From: Hygrophila difformis
Lineage: Eukaryota; Streptophyta; Magnoliopsida; Lamiales; Acanthaceae
DNA length: 64,000 bases
Direction of reading: 5' to 3'
NCBI GenBank assembly: GCA_030278955.1
Contig: JAOANR010000003.1
Coordinates: forward strand, 20,793,050 to 20,857,049
A program made the position numbers and the translations under genes. This document shows positions 1 through 9,930 of the stretch, piece by piece. The notes below the pieces were generated by a model that was not told where the DNA came from, searched no databases, and worked only from the letters and a program-made list of their open reading frames with translations. Within the stretch, counting starts at the first letter, position 1; each line of letters opens with the position of its first letter.

Positions 1-64
1 GGTCAGTCAGTTGGACATGAGCATGTGGGGGCATGAGCGTTGTGATTTTTAGGCATAGTAAAAA

Positions 65-987
65 GGGTGCGGATATATGCACACCCTAAAGTTATTCACA
101 CCCAATGGCCATATGAAATACCAACACTACCCTTATTCTATGAATGTTAATGTTATAAACACCCTACAAAAAGTTAATAACACCCTCCATAAAAATGTTA
201 AGAGGCACCCAAACCCAATTCTGCTTCTACCTCACTTAAACTCTAATTCCCCATACTTCTCCCACAAACCCACATTCCCTTCATACCAAATACTCCCAAA
301 CTCCTCAAGTTTAATCTGTATACCCTAAAGCTTGCCTCACTTTAACCCATCAAGAAAGAAGAAGAAGAATGGCGATAATTATGGAAGAGAAATTGTGGAG
401 ATAAAAGATTAGTTTCCATCCTTCCGTTTAGCTCGAGATATCTGTAAATCTTTTTGACAAATATTGGCCATTCATGGACGAAATTTATGACCAATTTCCG
501 CCAGGCCGAAATTGACATAGACCTTTTTGCCATGAATGGCCAAAATTTGTTCAAATCTCGTACAAGAACCACCCACTTCTACTTCTGCTCCGATTGAAAC
601 AATACAAAAACACCAAAAACACACAATTTCAAATCTCATGCAACATAAACACTAAATTACAACTACATTCCCAGAACCTAAACTTAAAAATAAGTTAAAC
701 ATATTGTGGAAGAAAATTTTGACGTCGGTTGTTGCCTCCGCCGCTGTTGCCTCGTGGGCATACGGGCATGCCCACGGCCACCGCCTTCACCACAAATTTG
801 GATAATTGTTTTTGCTTTCTCTTCCCATGTGAGAGGGGAAAGAAATTGGGTGTGCGCGGGATGGTGAGAGTGATTGAGTGTGAGTTATGATGAAAACTAT
901 AGTTGGGTGTGGGTAACATTATACATACTTGCTGGGTGTAAATAATGGAATTTTTGTGGGAAATGGTGGGTGTAGATATCAACCGCC
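65..987. mobile_element. Non-autonomous Mutator-like element with 9-bp target duplication
   Basis: The element is bounded by a perfect 9-bp direct repeat TAGTAAAAA at 56-64 and 988-996. Its ends are imperfect inverted repeats: the left reads GGGTGCGGATATATGCACAC and the right, reversed, GGCGGTTGATATCTACAC. A 9-bp duplication with long AT-rich termini is the mark of MULEs. No transposase is visible in its 923 bp. It lies in the presumed first intron of the EREX-like gene. Its left end also resembles the ends of the larger MULE region at 7.7 kb and 33.2 kb. Confidence 0.72.
458..549. repeat. Inverted repeat inside the small MULE
   Basis: Arms 458-477 and 530-549 match at 19 of 20 positions around the core TTGGCCATTCATGG / CCATGAATGGCCAA, with a loop of about 52 bases. 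The stem could fold in RNA transcribed from either strand. It resembles the short GGCC-type palindromes at 8688-8918 and 28889-28998. Confidence 0.7.
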
Positions 988-1200
988 TAGTAAAAATGCT
1001 CAAAAAACTAGTCTATTACAACGCTAAATTCTCTTTCGACTGTCAGTGAAAATGTAATAACTCTCTTCCAAGAAATCAAATACTCCACTTACGATCAAGA
1101 ATCGTGCCAAAACCGCACAAATTCTAAAAATAAGTATAACAATTTAAGAATTGTCTAAACCTTACAATAATTACGAACATCAAAGCATAAAAAAACATAC

Positions 1201-1509
1201 CCAAGTGCGAGGAGGAGAGCTCCAATCCATTCCAAGAGGCAGCGGCGAAGTGCCATCGTGTCTCTGCTTCGGTGGATCATTGATACTCCTGTCGCTACTA
1301 TTCGCCTTTGACAAAAGCGAGTTCGAAAGCTTGAGTAAATTCTGTACCTCCCTTTCTCTGTTCCTCCGATCGACGATCATCTCGTGTGAGGGAGAAAGGA
1401 ATTCATCAAAAGTGGGATCAATAAACCCGATGTCGAGGGCGGAGTAATCGAGCGCGTAGAGATTCATTGCTTCTACCTGCACGAACTCTTCGGATGTGCC
1501 TCTTTTCAA
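1201..1509 (-). CDS. EREX: First coding exon of an EREX-like PX-domain protein (partial)
   Basis: This open exon ends at a canonical donor: a TGG codon at 1203-1201 followed by GTATGT on the minus strand. Its last residues include [20 protein letters not shown], which I recognise from the region just before the PX domain of plant EREX proteins (endosomal Rab effectors that bind phosphoinositides and act with Rab5 in vacuolar transport). The PX domain itself is not in the window and must lie to the left, or be lost. Two in-frame ATGs exist, at 1509 and 1467; the second ([12 protein letters not shown]) looks like the family start. The gene is divergent from HUS1, about 250 bp apart. A Mutator-type element at 65-987 sits in what should be intron 1. 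Family assignment is from memory of the motif; which EREX paralogue is unresolved. Confidence 0.62.
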
Positions 1510-1759
1510 GTCACGTTTCAGGAAGAAATGCGTTTGCAGTTTAGCTTCGCAATAAATTGCAAAATACTCCCTGCATTTTGCATGGGTTGTATTAGAGTCC
1601 CTCCAACAAATGGAATCACAAGAAAGCCCCTAAATAAATTCATATGCAGTGCTCCCCCGCTGAATTCAAATACGGATATAAACCCCAGATTAAAGTACTA
1701 ACATATTTATAGTTTTTCTTCCCTCCAAAATATTGGCGTCGCCGAAACCCTAACCGGAG
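1510..1759. promoter_or_regulatory. Bidirectional promoter between EREX-like gene and HUS1
   Basis: About 250 bp separate two divergent coding starts. A TATA-like TATTTATAG lies at 1704-1712, about 50 bases before the HUS1 ATG. A telo-box AAACCCTAA at 1745-1753 sits just upstream of the ATG; telo-boxes are common in plant genes for replication, repair and translation. Transcription start sites cannot be placed from sequence. Confidence 0.5.
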
Positions 1760-2716
1760 ATGAAGTTCAAAGCATACCTGACCGACGACGGCATCAACCT
1801 CCTGGAGAAGCGCATCCTCCCCGCCCTCGACAAGATCGGCAAGACCTGCCACATCTACCTCACTCCCCAACACCTCTTCTTCCTCCACCACCTCCTCTCC
1901 GCCGACGGCCTCCACTCCATTGCGCAATTCACCCACCAATCCCTCTTCCACGACTACCGCATCACCAGCAACAACGACGACCGCATCGCCTTCTCCATCG
2001 ACCTCTCCCTCCTACACCGCGCACTCCGCTCCATCCTCGCCATCTACCTCCAATCGCGGGACTTCAACCCCCACGGCCTCCAAATCAAGCTAGTCAAGAA
2101 GCTCCCCCCTCACACCAACAACCCTTCACCCTTCCTCACCTTCGAAGCCAAAGGCCACAGATCCGCCGTCGTCCAGGACGTTCCAATTTCCAAACCCCTG
2201 TCTCGCGCCGACGTCCAGGAGCTACAGACCGCCCTAGACAACGCGCAGGAAATGCCCGCGACCTTGGTTAGGGCGCCGGAATTGAACTCGCTGCAGAGCT
2301 TCGTCGATCGAATGAAGCACGTAGGGGATGTGATTGGGGTTTCCATCAGTAAGTATGGGGATCTGCACATTCAGATTTCGACGAGCTTGATCACTCTGGG
2401 GACCGAATTTCGGGGGCTGATGGTTTTGGGGGAGAGGGCGGATGAAGTAGCGGGGGATGCGGGGTTGAGTGCCCAGACAAGGACTGAAAGGGCTGTGCTG
2501 AGAGGGGATGCAATGACTGTGCAGGTGAGCATCAAGCATTTCTTCAAATGCTTGCAGTATAGTTTGGCAAAGCCCGACTGCGCCTTCTACGGTATTGCCC
2601 CGCAGGGGGGCTGTCTGGTTGTGATTTTTCAGTTCTTTGTCCCGGGGACAAGGCAGACAGATAAGTCCATCAGTCTGCACTGCCGGCTGCCCGTGCTCGA
2701 TCCGGGAACTAGCTGA
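1760..2716 (+). CDS. HUS1: HUS1, checkpoint clamp (9-1-1) subunit
   Basis: This intronless 318-residue protein matches plant HUS1 end to end. It starts MKFKAYLTDDGINLLEKR, has DDRIAFSIDLSLLHRALRS near residues 74-92 and DVPISKPLSRADVQELQ near 140-156, and ends SISLHCRLPVLDPGTS. HUS1 is a PCNA-like subunit of the RAD9-RAD1-HUS1 ring, which is loaded at damaged DNA in the nucleus and activates ATR signalling. Length and both termini are normal, so it looks functional. The start is the only ATG that gives the family N-terminus, and a telo-box lies seven bases upstream of it. It converges on FRS6, whose stop is 487 bp away. Confidence 0.96.
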   Translation: MKFKAYLTDDGINLLEKRILPALDKIGKTCHIYLTPQHLFFLHHLLSADGLHSIAQFTHQSLFHDYRITSNNDDRIAFSIDLSLLHRALRSILAIYLQSRDFNPHGLQIKLVKKLPPHTNNPSPFLTFEAKGHRSAVVQDVPISKPLSRADVQELQTALDNAQEMPATLVRAPELNSLQSFVDRMKHVGDVIGVSISKYGDLHIQISTSLITLGTEFRGLMVLGERADEVAGDAGLSAQTRTERAVLRGDAMTVQVSIKHFFKCLQYSLAKPDCAFYGIAPQGGCLVVIFQFFVPGTRQTDKSISLHCRLPVLDPGTS

Positions 2717-3202
2717 AGGCAACGATGATGGCGCCATTCACCTATTTGTGTTTGTGGTATTGATTTTCCTGCAGTTGAAGCACTTGTCTGTGTTGAGGCT
2801 GCATACGCCCTGTTTATTTCAAGAATGTACTTGGATTTTCTGGATTATAGTAAAAAGTGAATTGACTTAGCTCTTCTAGTGTTTACTCTATTGTAAAATA
2901 TGCATTGAAGAATGGTCATAATGGTTATTTACACAATTTCGCGCTTGCAACGATCATATGTAGATAGACGTGGAGGTGATTTTTGGATGCATAAGTACTA
3001 TAGTACTACTCAACTTTCCATATCAATTATCGACTCTGTACGAATTATATGTATTGCATTAGTTACATCACAATAGCTAGACAAATTAATGTATGTACAC
3101 TTCCAATAATTTTTTCACCAACTATACAGTGAGTACATGCGACATCTGGTGAATCTCTATGAATTGACAATACAGCCAAAAACTAGTTCATCTTCAGTTA
3201 CC
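2717..3202. other. Convergent 3' region between HUS1 and FRS6
   Basis: AT-rich sequence between two converging stop codons. It must hold the 3' UTRs of both genes. I see no further gene or repeat in it. Confidence 0.6.
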
Positions 3203-6200
3203 TTACACAGGCTTCTCTGCCACAAGACGAACCTTGTTGAGTGACTCTTTGAATGCCTGCCAGGCAGCCATGTGATGCTCTTGCGATGCCATCCCTTCCG
3301 CCACAACTTGCATGGCTCGTCGGTGCAGGTGCTCATACCACTGCACCGGGTTGCTGATGTCGATATTGTTGGTGGCACCACGGTCAGGAATGTACAGGCG
3401 CTTAACATCCTTCCTCCACCGTTGGAGGATGTACCGAGATGGGATTCCCTCCACGTCGTTATACCGGAGGATGCACAAGGCATGCCGGCACAAGTAACCC
3501 TGGAAGTTGAAGCAGCTGCAGATACAGCGTACGTCTGCCCCAACTTTGTCGTACACAACTTCATAGCTCTTGGGTTCCCTCGCATCTCCATTAGGATCGC
3601 GCTCTTTGACCATATACGTGAGGATCGATCCGTTGGCATGGGTTTGGGCTACGCCAAAACAGGTGGGCATCAGGAGCACCTCTTCCTGAAATTTCAAGAA
3701 TATCGCTTTGGTATATGACTCGGATGCTTGGAGTTCATAACTGCACGTTGTCCGCTGCATGGATGTAAACTGCTGTGACTCAAGATCATCACGAGCTTCC
3801 TTCTGAATGATCCTTTGTTGGAGTAACTCATATGCGTCGAAGAACTCTTTCCAAGTCAACCCAACGTGCAAGTACCCGTGGAAGCATGGAACCGTGTATT
3901 TGCCTGGTTGAAAAGTAAAGAGACCATTGAAAAGTGTGTCTTTCAAGTAAACCGGAACCCACCTTTCCCGGTCCTCGTACAAGCTCTGGAGCCATTCCTG
4001 GTTCTTGATAGCAAAATCATGAACCATCTGATTCCAGGCCATTTCGAATTCTTCTACTCTTTCTGAACTGAACACTGTTCGATTCAGTATTTTTTGAAAT
4101 ATTTCAGAGTCCCCAACTTCACCTAACTTTTCACAAATGCTCTGCACAACAAGTGGTAAGCAGAGACGGTGAAGAGTCCTGGGGAATACCTCTGATATTG
4201 CACTGTGCAATGCCTGGCATCGATGTGAAACTATAGTTTGTGGAGGCCGTCCTGACATACAAGTAAGCCACGCTCTCATCAACCAGATGTAGGTCTCAAC
4301 AGTCTCATCGACAAGCAAACCACAACCAAACAATACAGATTCACCATGGTGATTCAATCCACTGAATGAACAAAGTGGAATATTGTGCTTATTGGACAGG
4401 AAGGTTGTGTCGACCATTACAACATCGCCAAAATATCCATATGCAGCCCTTGATCTAGAATCCATCCAAAAAACATTCTTCATATAACCTTCATCATTTA
4501 GATCCATGATATAAAAGAAGTTTGGGTCGGAAAGCTGTGCCCGACGAAAATAATCATTAAGAGCTAAAACATCACCATTTCTGAACTGCAAGCATTTGAA
4601 GGGCTCTAAATTATCACTCACTTCTCGCTCAATTGAGCTTTCGTAACTAATCATATCAACAGCTGGAGTTCGATACAACTTGATTGTTTGTACTTCTACA
4701 TCAACAGCCGGTTCCAACTTTCTTTTGGCCCCTGCTTCTGTTTTCTTATGGGACCTGGAAGTTTGGGCCCTTTGATGATCAAATAAATGGTTGTGGTCGA
4801 GTTTCACCTCATCCAACCTCCATCTATTTGTCTCTGCTAACCTCATCCTAATCATTGCAAGACACCCAGTTCTGGTTTCCTTTCTCCGAGTGCTTGCTTC
4901 TTTCATACTTTTGAAACCCTCACAATTACAGCATAGCACTGCCCCACGCTTCTCTTTGCTATGACGCTTTGTCCAAGAAGATTTGACCCTTATACCAAAT
5001 CCAAGCTCCTTGGCATAGCAGTTGTAATAGTTATACGCATCATCGTATGACTCAAACTCCATTCCTACAGCAGGCGGGAGATAAGACTTTCCCTGGATAT
5101 AATCTCTTTGATTGTCCATCACTTCAGTGCCAGAAACTGTATTAACAATTTCATTATCATTGATAGGAATTCGATCCATTTGATCACTGCTGCCCAGTAT
5201 TTCAAGCACTCGCTCACCATTTCTCTCGACGTCATTGCTATCAAATTCAAACACTGGTTCTCCACCATTCTCCAGGTCCACATTGTGAATCCCAAGCCTT
5301 TGCTCACCGTCATCCTCAAGATCAACTCTTTGAATTCCTAGCACTTGTTGAATAGCATTCTCAAACTCATTTCTTTTGACCTCAAGCAATTCGCTATCTT
5401 CATCTCCAAGGTCACTGGTTTCGATATCAAAGTCATCCTCCCCATCATCATCCAGCAAGTCTTCACTATTTCCAGAACCTTCCTCTACCTGCATGCAAAC
5501 GAATACATCAAAAATGAAAATGGAAGTAGAATCAATCTAACAAGAACCGGGGACAAGCATTAGCAATCGCATTCACAAACAATATGCATGGTATTTTGAT
5601 GCATTTTTAGGGTGTTTTCTTAATGACTTTAGTGCGTGTAGGGAAATGAGCAATGATGAAATACAACATTATAAGAGAGAAAGTTATAGTGGAAATTTGA
5701 AAAACTAGAGGCCCAAAGAGAAATGCACAACTTATGGAGAAGCATGGAACCAAATTATGGTGCAAGGCTGCATACAAACACCCCTATTATGTTTCCTAAG
5801 TATTAAGATCAAACCATCAATATATAGAAGTTTTGCTGCCAAGTCTGTAATCTGAAAATTTTTCACTGCACAGAATCTAATTCTGTTCGAAATTACAATT
5901 TTCTAGCAAACTAAATACATTTCCATCCAACGCAAGTTCACCATTCACCAAGAACAAATTTTCAGACTCCTTCCACACAAAGTAGCAAATGCAGAGAAAC
6001 ATCACTGGTAAAAGCAAAACGCCAGCTTTACCACTTCAACAAAACAGATACTCCTATAATTAACTGATGCATAAATATCTAATCCAGCTAAGGTTTTAAT
6101 CTTCAAGGATGCAAAAAGCGCATTAAACGGGAAAAAAAATTGACTAAAACTCATGATTCAATACTTATCTCGCTAGAAATTCAGCATGTTCGCCATGCTT

Positions 6201-6469
6201 GCCATGCTTGTTTTCAACTGATATCTCAATAAATAGAATCTTCGAACCAAATTCACTTATGATTACTGAAATTCCTCGAAATGATAACAAAATTAAATAT
6301 GGCCATAACATGTGGATTGTGAGGGAGCGGTGATAGCGTCATCCAGTGGTGAACAAATTTCATCTAACAGCATCAACAACGAAAGTCGAAAAGTTCTTAC
6401 CGTAATCTCGATGCCGGAACTAGGCGACAAACCCTCGTCGGCGGGGGAGAATACGCCGTCGTCGGCCAT
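3203..6469 (-). CDS. FRS6: FAR1-RELATED SEQUENCE 6-like transcription factor, two exons
   Basis: Exon 1 is 6469-6401 (23 codons, MADDGVFSPADEG...). It ends ACG|GTAAGA; the acceptor TTTGCATGCAG ends at 5489, and exon 2 runs 5488-3203 in phase 0. This gives 784 residues. The ATG at 5494 lies inside the acceptor and is not the real start. Domains by approximate spliced residue: acidic N-terminus, FAR1 zinc-chelating DNA-binding domain 164-257, MULE transposase-derived core 377-469 (begins VVMVDTTFLSN), and a SWIM finger near 677-692 (CSCFNFQGYLCRH). FAR1/FHY3-family proteins are domesticated Mutator transposases acting as nuclear regulators, notably in light signalling and flowering time. Assignment to FRS6 rather than another FRS rests on overall appearance and its position beside HUS1, as I recall for Arabidopsis (At1g52520/At1g52530). 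Confidence 0.88.
5489..6400 (-). other. FRS6 intron 1
   Basis: A 912-bp AT-rich intron with donor GTAAGA at 6400 and a pyrimidine-rich acceptor ending GCATGCAG at 5489. No element with clear termini is seen inside it. Confidence 0.8.
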
Positions 6470-7733
6470 CTATTCAGGAGAGGTTTGACGCAGTGTTGCG
6501 TCAAAGTCTGAGAGGTTAGCATTTTACCCTAGCTCAATTCTGCTTTTATTACTTTGCAATCCTTGTATTTCTTGTAATTTTCAATTCACGCCATTAAATG
6601 TCGAGGCTTATCTGTTTGGGAGTTAAACAAATTGCATAGCAGAATTAAACAGCAGATTTGATTAGCATAAATGAAAGATAGATTTGACCAGCAGATAGTA
6701 ATAGCATTTTTTTTTGTAAACAGTGATACTCATGTGTCGTTAAAGGTGTGTGAGAGCTCAAACCACACAAATTAGAGATAAAGGGGAGGGATATGGGGCA
6801 GGTTGGGGATCGAATGGGGATCGAACCCCAACCTAAGGATAGGACGAATATCGAAATTTTGAATAATTTCAAATTGAATTATGAATCGAACAAAAAATAT
6901 TTAATTCATTTACAACCCTAGTTTAAATGAGAAGTTTTTATTAATTTTTTATTATTTTCATCTACCATCAATTTTTTTTCTTTGTTTTCCCCTAATGAAT
7001 AAAAAGAAGGTAAGAAGGTTATTTTTCCTTTAATAAATATAAAAATAGGACACTTATTTTAGAACAATCCAAAATACAATAAAATAAAAATTGGACAATT
7101 AATAAAAATAGAGAGAGTATAATATAATACAAAATATTTTGAGATCTGCATAATAAATTTAATTTTATTAATATGTTCGGAAATATCTAAAACCATATAT
7201 TATGTGCTTAAGAGAAAAAAATTAAGGATTAAGTATTATATAGCTCGGATCTTACTCGATTCATGGTTCTGATCCGAATTTATTGTCATCTTTTTCGAGA
7301 CTAGAAAACTAGGATGTTATCTTTGAAGCTGCTTGAAGAAAAACACCAAATAGTGCAATTTTTTTTTTAAAAAAAAAAGAAAAGAAAAGAAAAGATAATG
7401 AAGGGAGTATTTGGTATGTAAAATAAGATAAATTATCAATATGTTGACTAATCTGCTTCAGAGGTGAGCAAATTATTTTGCTTTTGGAGAGACAGTCCTT
7501 CCATACTCACTAGATTATGAAGAGATTGATTTTGAGCCAAATATTACCTAGAAATACTCAGTACATAGCCAAAAAAGGTGAACAAATTGAATTTGAGTAG
7601 ACTGGAACCAATCTGCTCATCAAATCTAGTAGCTACCAAATGTTTTAAAGCCAATGGACTCCCAAGCATCCCCATTCTATCCATCCCCCAAAACACAATC
7701 ATCTAGTAATTTTGGCATTCCACTTTACAAACA
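6470..7733. other. AT-rich intergenic region upstream of FRS6
   Basis: It holds the FRS6 promoter side near 6470-6560 and then long A/T-rich stretches, including an AAAAG microsatellite near 7372-7396. Apart from the SINE-like piece at 6706-6850 I see no gene or bounded repeat. Confidence 0.5.
6706..6850 (-). mobile_element. Possible 5'-truncated tRNA-derived SINE
   Basis: On the minus strand a Pol III B-box-like GGGTTCGATCCC (6828-6817) is followed by about 100 bases and then an A9 run (6715-6707), the usual order in a SINE. No convincing A-box or target duplication was found, so this is tentative. Confidence 0.28.
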
Positions 7734-7935
7734 GGCGTCCGTTATATACACCCACACAATTCCTTCAAACAAAATTATGGGCACACAAGGGAAAAAAAGG
7801 TAAAAATACATCATGTTAGGGGCACCTAACTTTTTTATACCCAATTTACCCTCTTTCAACAAAAAATATTAATATCATTCAAAGTTGAAGGCACTTGTAT
7901 TTGGGGCACCCAATGAACTAAATACCTAAACCTAA
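7734..7935. repeat. Putative left terminal repeat of a larger MULE
   Basis: GGCGTCCGTTATATACACCC at 7734 resembles the right end of the 65-987 MULE (GGCGGTTGATATCTACACCC). Further in are AGGGGCACCTAACTT (about 7818) and TTGGGGCACCCAA (about 7900). Both reappear, inverted and in matching order, at 33162-33565. The exact end and a 9-bp target duplication could not be found, so the element's boundaries are unsettled. Confidence 0.4.
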
Positions 7936-8195
7936 CACACACTATACCAAAACACACATACACACCCGACCGCAAGAGAGAAAGAAAAGACACCCAAAAA
8001 TATAAGATAGACCGAGAGACACCGAGACCGACCGGTGACCACCGAGCATTGTAAAACCGAGACCACCGAGATGCAAAGGACACGCGGTGGGGCCACTGGC
8101 GGCGGCGATGGCGGCGGGCGTGGTGGAGGAGGTAGGGTTTAGATTTTTGTTGCTGTTTCAAGCTTTTTTTTGGCATTTGTGTTTATTTGAACATA

Positions 8196-8446
8196 CTACC
8201 TCCGTCTCGGTGTTTTTGTTACGGATGGTTTTTGGCACTATTCACTGTTTAAATTTGATTCAAATTTTTATTATAGTTATGTACAAAAAAATATAGTCAA
8301 GTGAGATCTTGTTATATTCTTCTAATCTTGTAGATATCAACTTTTTATAATTTTTCATTGTACACAATTTAAGTTATTAATCGTAAAAAATGTGTATCGG
8401 CATACGCGCTGGGTGGGCCGTAACAAAAATAATGAGACGGGGGAAG
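8196..8446. mobile_element. Stowaway MITE (Tc1/mariner type)
   Basis: Termini CTACCTCCGTCTC and GAGACGGGGGAAG are inverted repeats (11 of 13 match), flanked by the TA dinucleotide at 8194-8195 and 8447-8448. The 251-bp length and CTCC-GTC ends are typical of Stowaway. Its interior (for example TCAAGTGAGATCTTGTTA) is the reverse complement of sequence in the elements near 30.7 kb, so all belong to one family. Confidence 0.82.
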
Positions 8447-8687
8447 TATAATCAATTATATGCAATATGTATGCAATGTTTGATTTGTATTGAATTTGTA
8501 TTGGGTGGTAGGCATTTTTTTTTCGAGCTTTTCTTCCATGCCGTCGCGGTTCTTCTTCTTCAATATCACAATTTATTTTTTTTTGTTGTTCGATCTTTTC
8601 TATTCGATGTTGGATGATGGATATGTTAGATTTGTGATGTTGGATATGATCTATTTTTTTTTAAAAAAAATTTTGTGGTTCCTGCAA

Positions 8688-8918
8688 ACGGCCATGGCTG
8701 TATATGGCCGTGTAGAACCAAACGACAACTTGTGGCCATTGGGTGTATGGGAGGAACGTCCAACACTAGACGTTCCATTTTTTTTTCTCCTCCAGTACAC
8801 GACCATGGATGTCCATGGCCGTGTTGATGCAAACGTCCACTGGACGTGACGTTTGCAAAATTGCTCGAACGGCCAGCACTGGCCGTTCATGTTTTATACT
8901 AGCTAGCCATCCATGGCT
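8688..8918. repeat. Cluster of six short hairpins
   Basis: Six neighbouring palindromes occupy 231 bp: ACGGCCAT/ATGGCCGT (8688-8711), GGAACGTC/GACGTTCC (8753-8776), ACACGACCATGG/CCATGGCCGTGT (8797-8824), GCAAACGTC/GACGTTTGC (8829-8856), GAACGGCCA/TGGCCGTTC (8867-8888) and AGCCAT/ATGGCT (8905-8918). Stems are 6-12 bp, all perfect except one mismatch in the third. They lie just upstream of the PMD pseudogene, in the leader of the MULE region. Confidence 0.75.
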
Positions 8919-9085
8919 GGCCATTGTTTATTTTTTATTTAATTTTTTTATGTTTTCTGTTTGTGTTATGCAATTTTTTTCTATTATGCACTGGCCAATA
9001 AATGATTTTTAATCTGTTTGTGTCACAGACGGCCTCATACAGATGACAACATCGGGTTGCAATAGACGAGGATAGCGGGCGGATT

Positions 9086-9930
9086 ATGGCTATCGTAGAG
9101 CCACCTCCACATCCCGAGTCTCTCGCACCACCACCATCCCTGCCACAGATGTCCGAGTCGGGCAGCGACTCCAGCTCGAATGAAGATGATATTCTAGAGC
9201 TCTTTCCCACGTGGGAATCACACATTGGATGTGCGATACTAAATGGTTAGGAGAGACAGCCCATGAGGATTCATAGCCACGTGGAGAAATTCAATGATTG
9301 GGACTTTACACCAGATATCCACACCATGGGCTGGAGGCGGTATATGATGGGGACTGGCTTTCTCAATATTCAATATTCGACGGGTTGCCTACTTGCACCC
9401 GAACAAGACCCTCGTTCAAGCTTTCATCGAGCGTTGGCGTGTTAAGAACAACACCTTCCATATGCCTTTCGGGGAGATGTCAATCACCCTGGATGATGTT
9501 TACTGCTTGATAGGACTAGTAGTTGCCGACGATGTCGTGGCACTGCGTGAGAGGTCCGAAAGGATATCTGCGATGGATGTTGCTGGGTTTTTTTGGATTC
9601 CACTACAGGTTGCAGTGGAAGAGATGGGTGGCCCGTATGGGGTGTAAGTGAGCATGAACTGGCTACTGCAATACTTTAAGAACAATCAAACGTCCCAGGA
9701 TCTCCTGATGTGGTATTGGGTTGTGCCCGAGCATACATCATGTATACTTTTTGCACTGTATTATTCCCTGACAAGAGTGGGAATACAATGCAACTTTATT
9801 GGATGGATTACTTGTGCGATATGGCGCGATTCAGAAGGCATGTGTGGGGTACAACTGTACTAGCATATCTTTACAATCATTTGGGTTCAGTATGTCTGGC
9901 AGCCATTAAATAGTTGGTTCAGTGGATTCA
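9086..9930 (+). pseudogene. Plant-mobile-domain (PMD/MAIN-like) gene, 5' part, cut by the retrotransposon
   Basis: The reading starts MAIVEPPPHPESLAPPP at 9086, runs into a stop near 9249, and then continues across frames. PMD hallmarks are visible: NNTFHMPFGEMSITLDDVYC (about 9448-9507), then near 9790-9913 TMQLYWMDYL, RHVWGTTVLAYLYNHLGS and LAAIK. PMD proteins occur inside Mutator-like elements and as host MAIN/MAIL proteins needed for transposon silencing and meristem maintenance. Here frame breaks and the Athila insertion at 9930/9931, just before the LLQAWIYEHF-type block (found again at 28145), show it is dead. The neighbouring FAR1-type transposase fragment argues for a transposon-borne PMD rather than a host MAIN gene. 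Confidence 0.75.

Noticed and set aside
1640..1951. 103-codon acidic ORF on minus over the HUS1 start
   Set aside because: Antisense shadow of the HUS1 coding exon; Glu/Val-rich only because of the opposite-strand codons.
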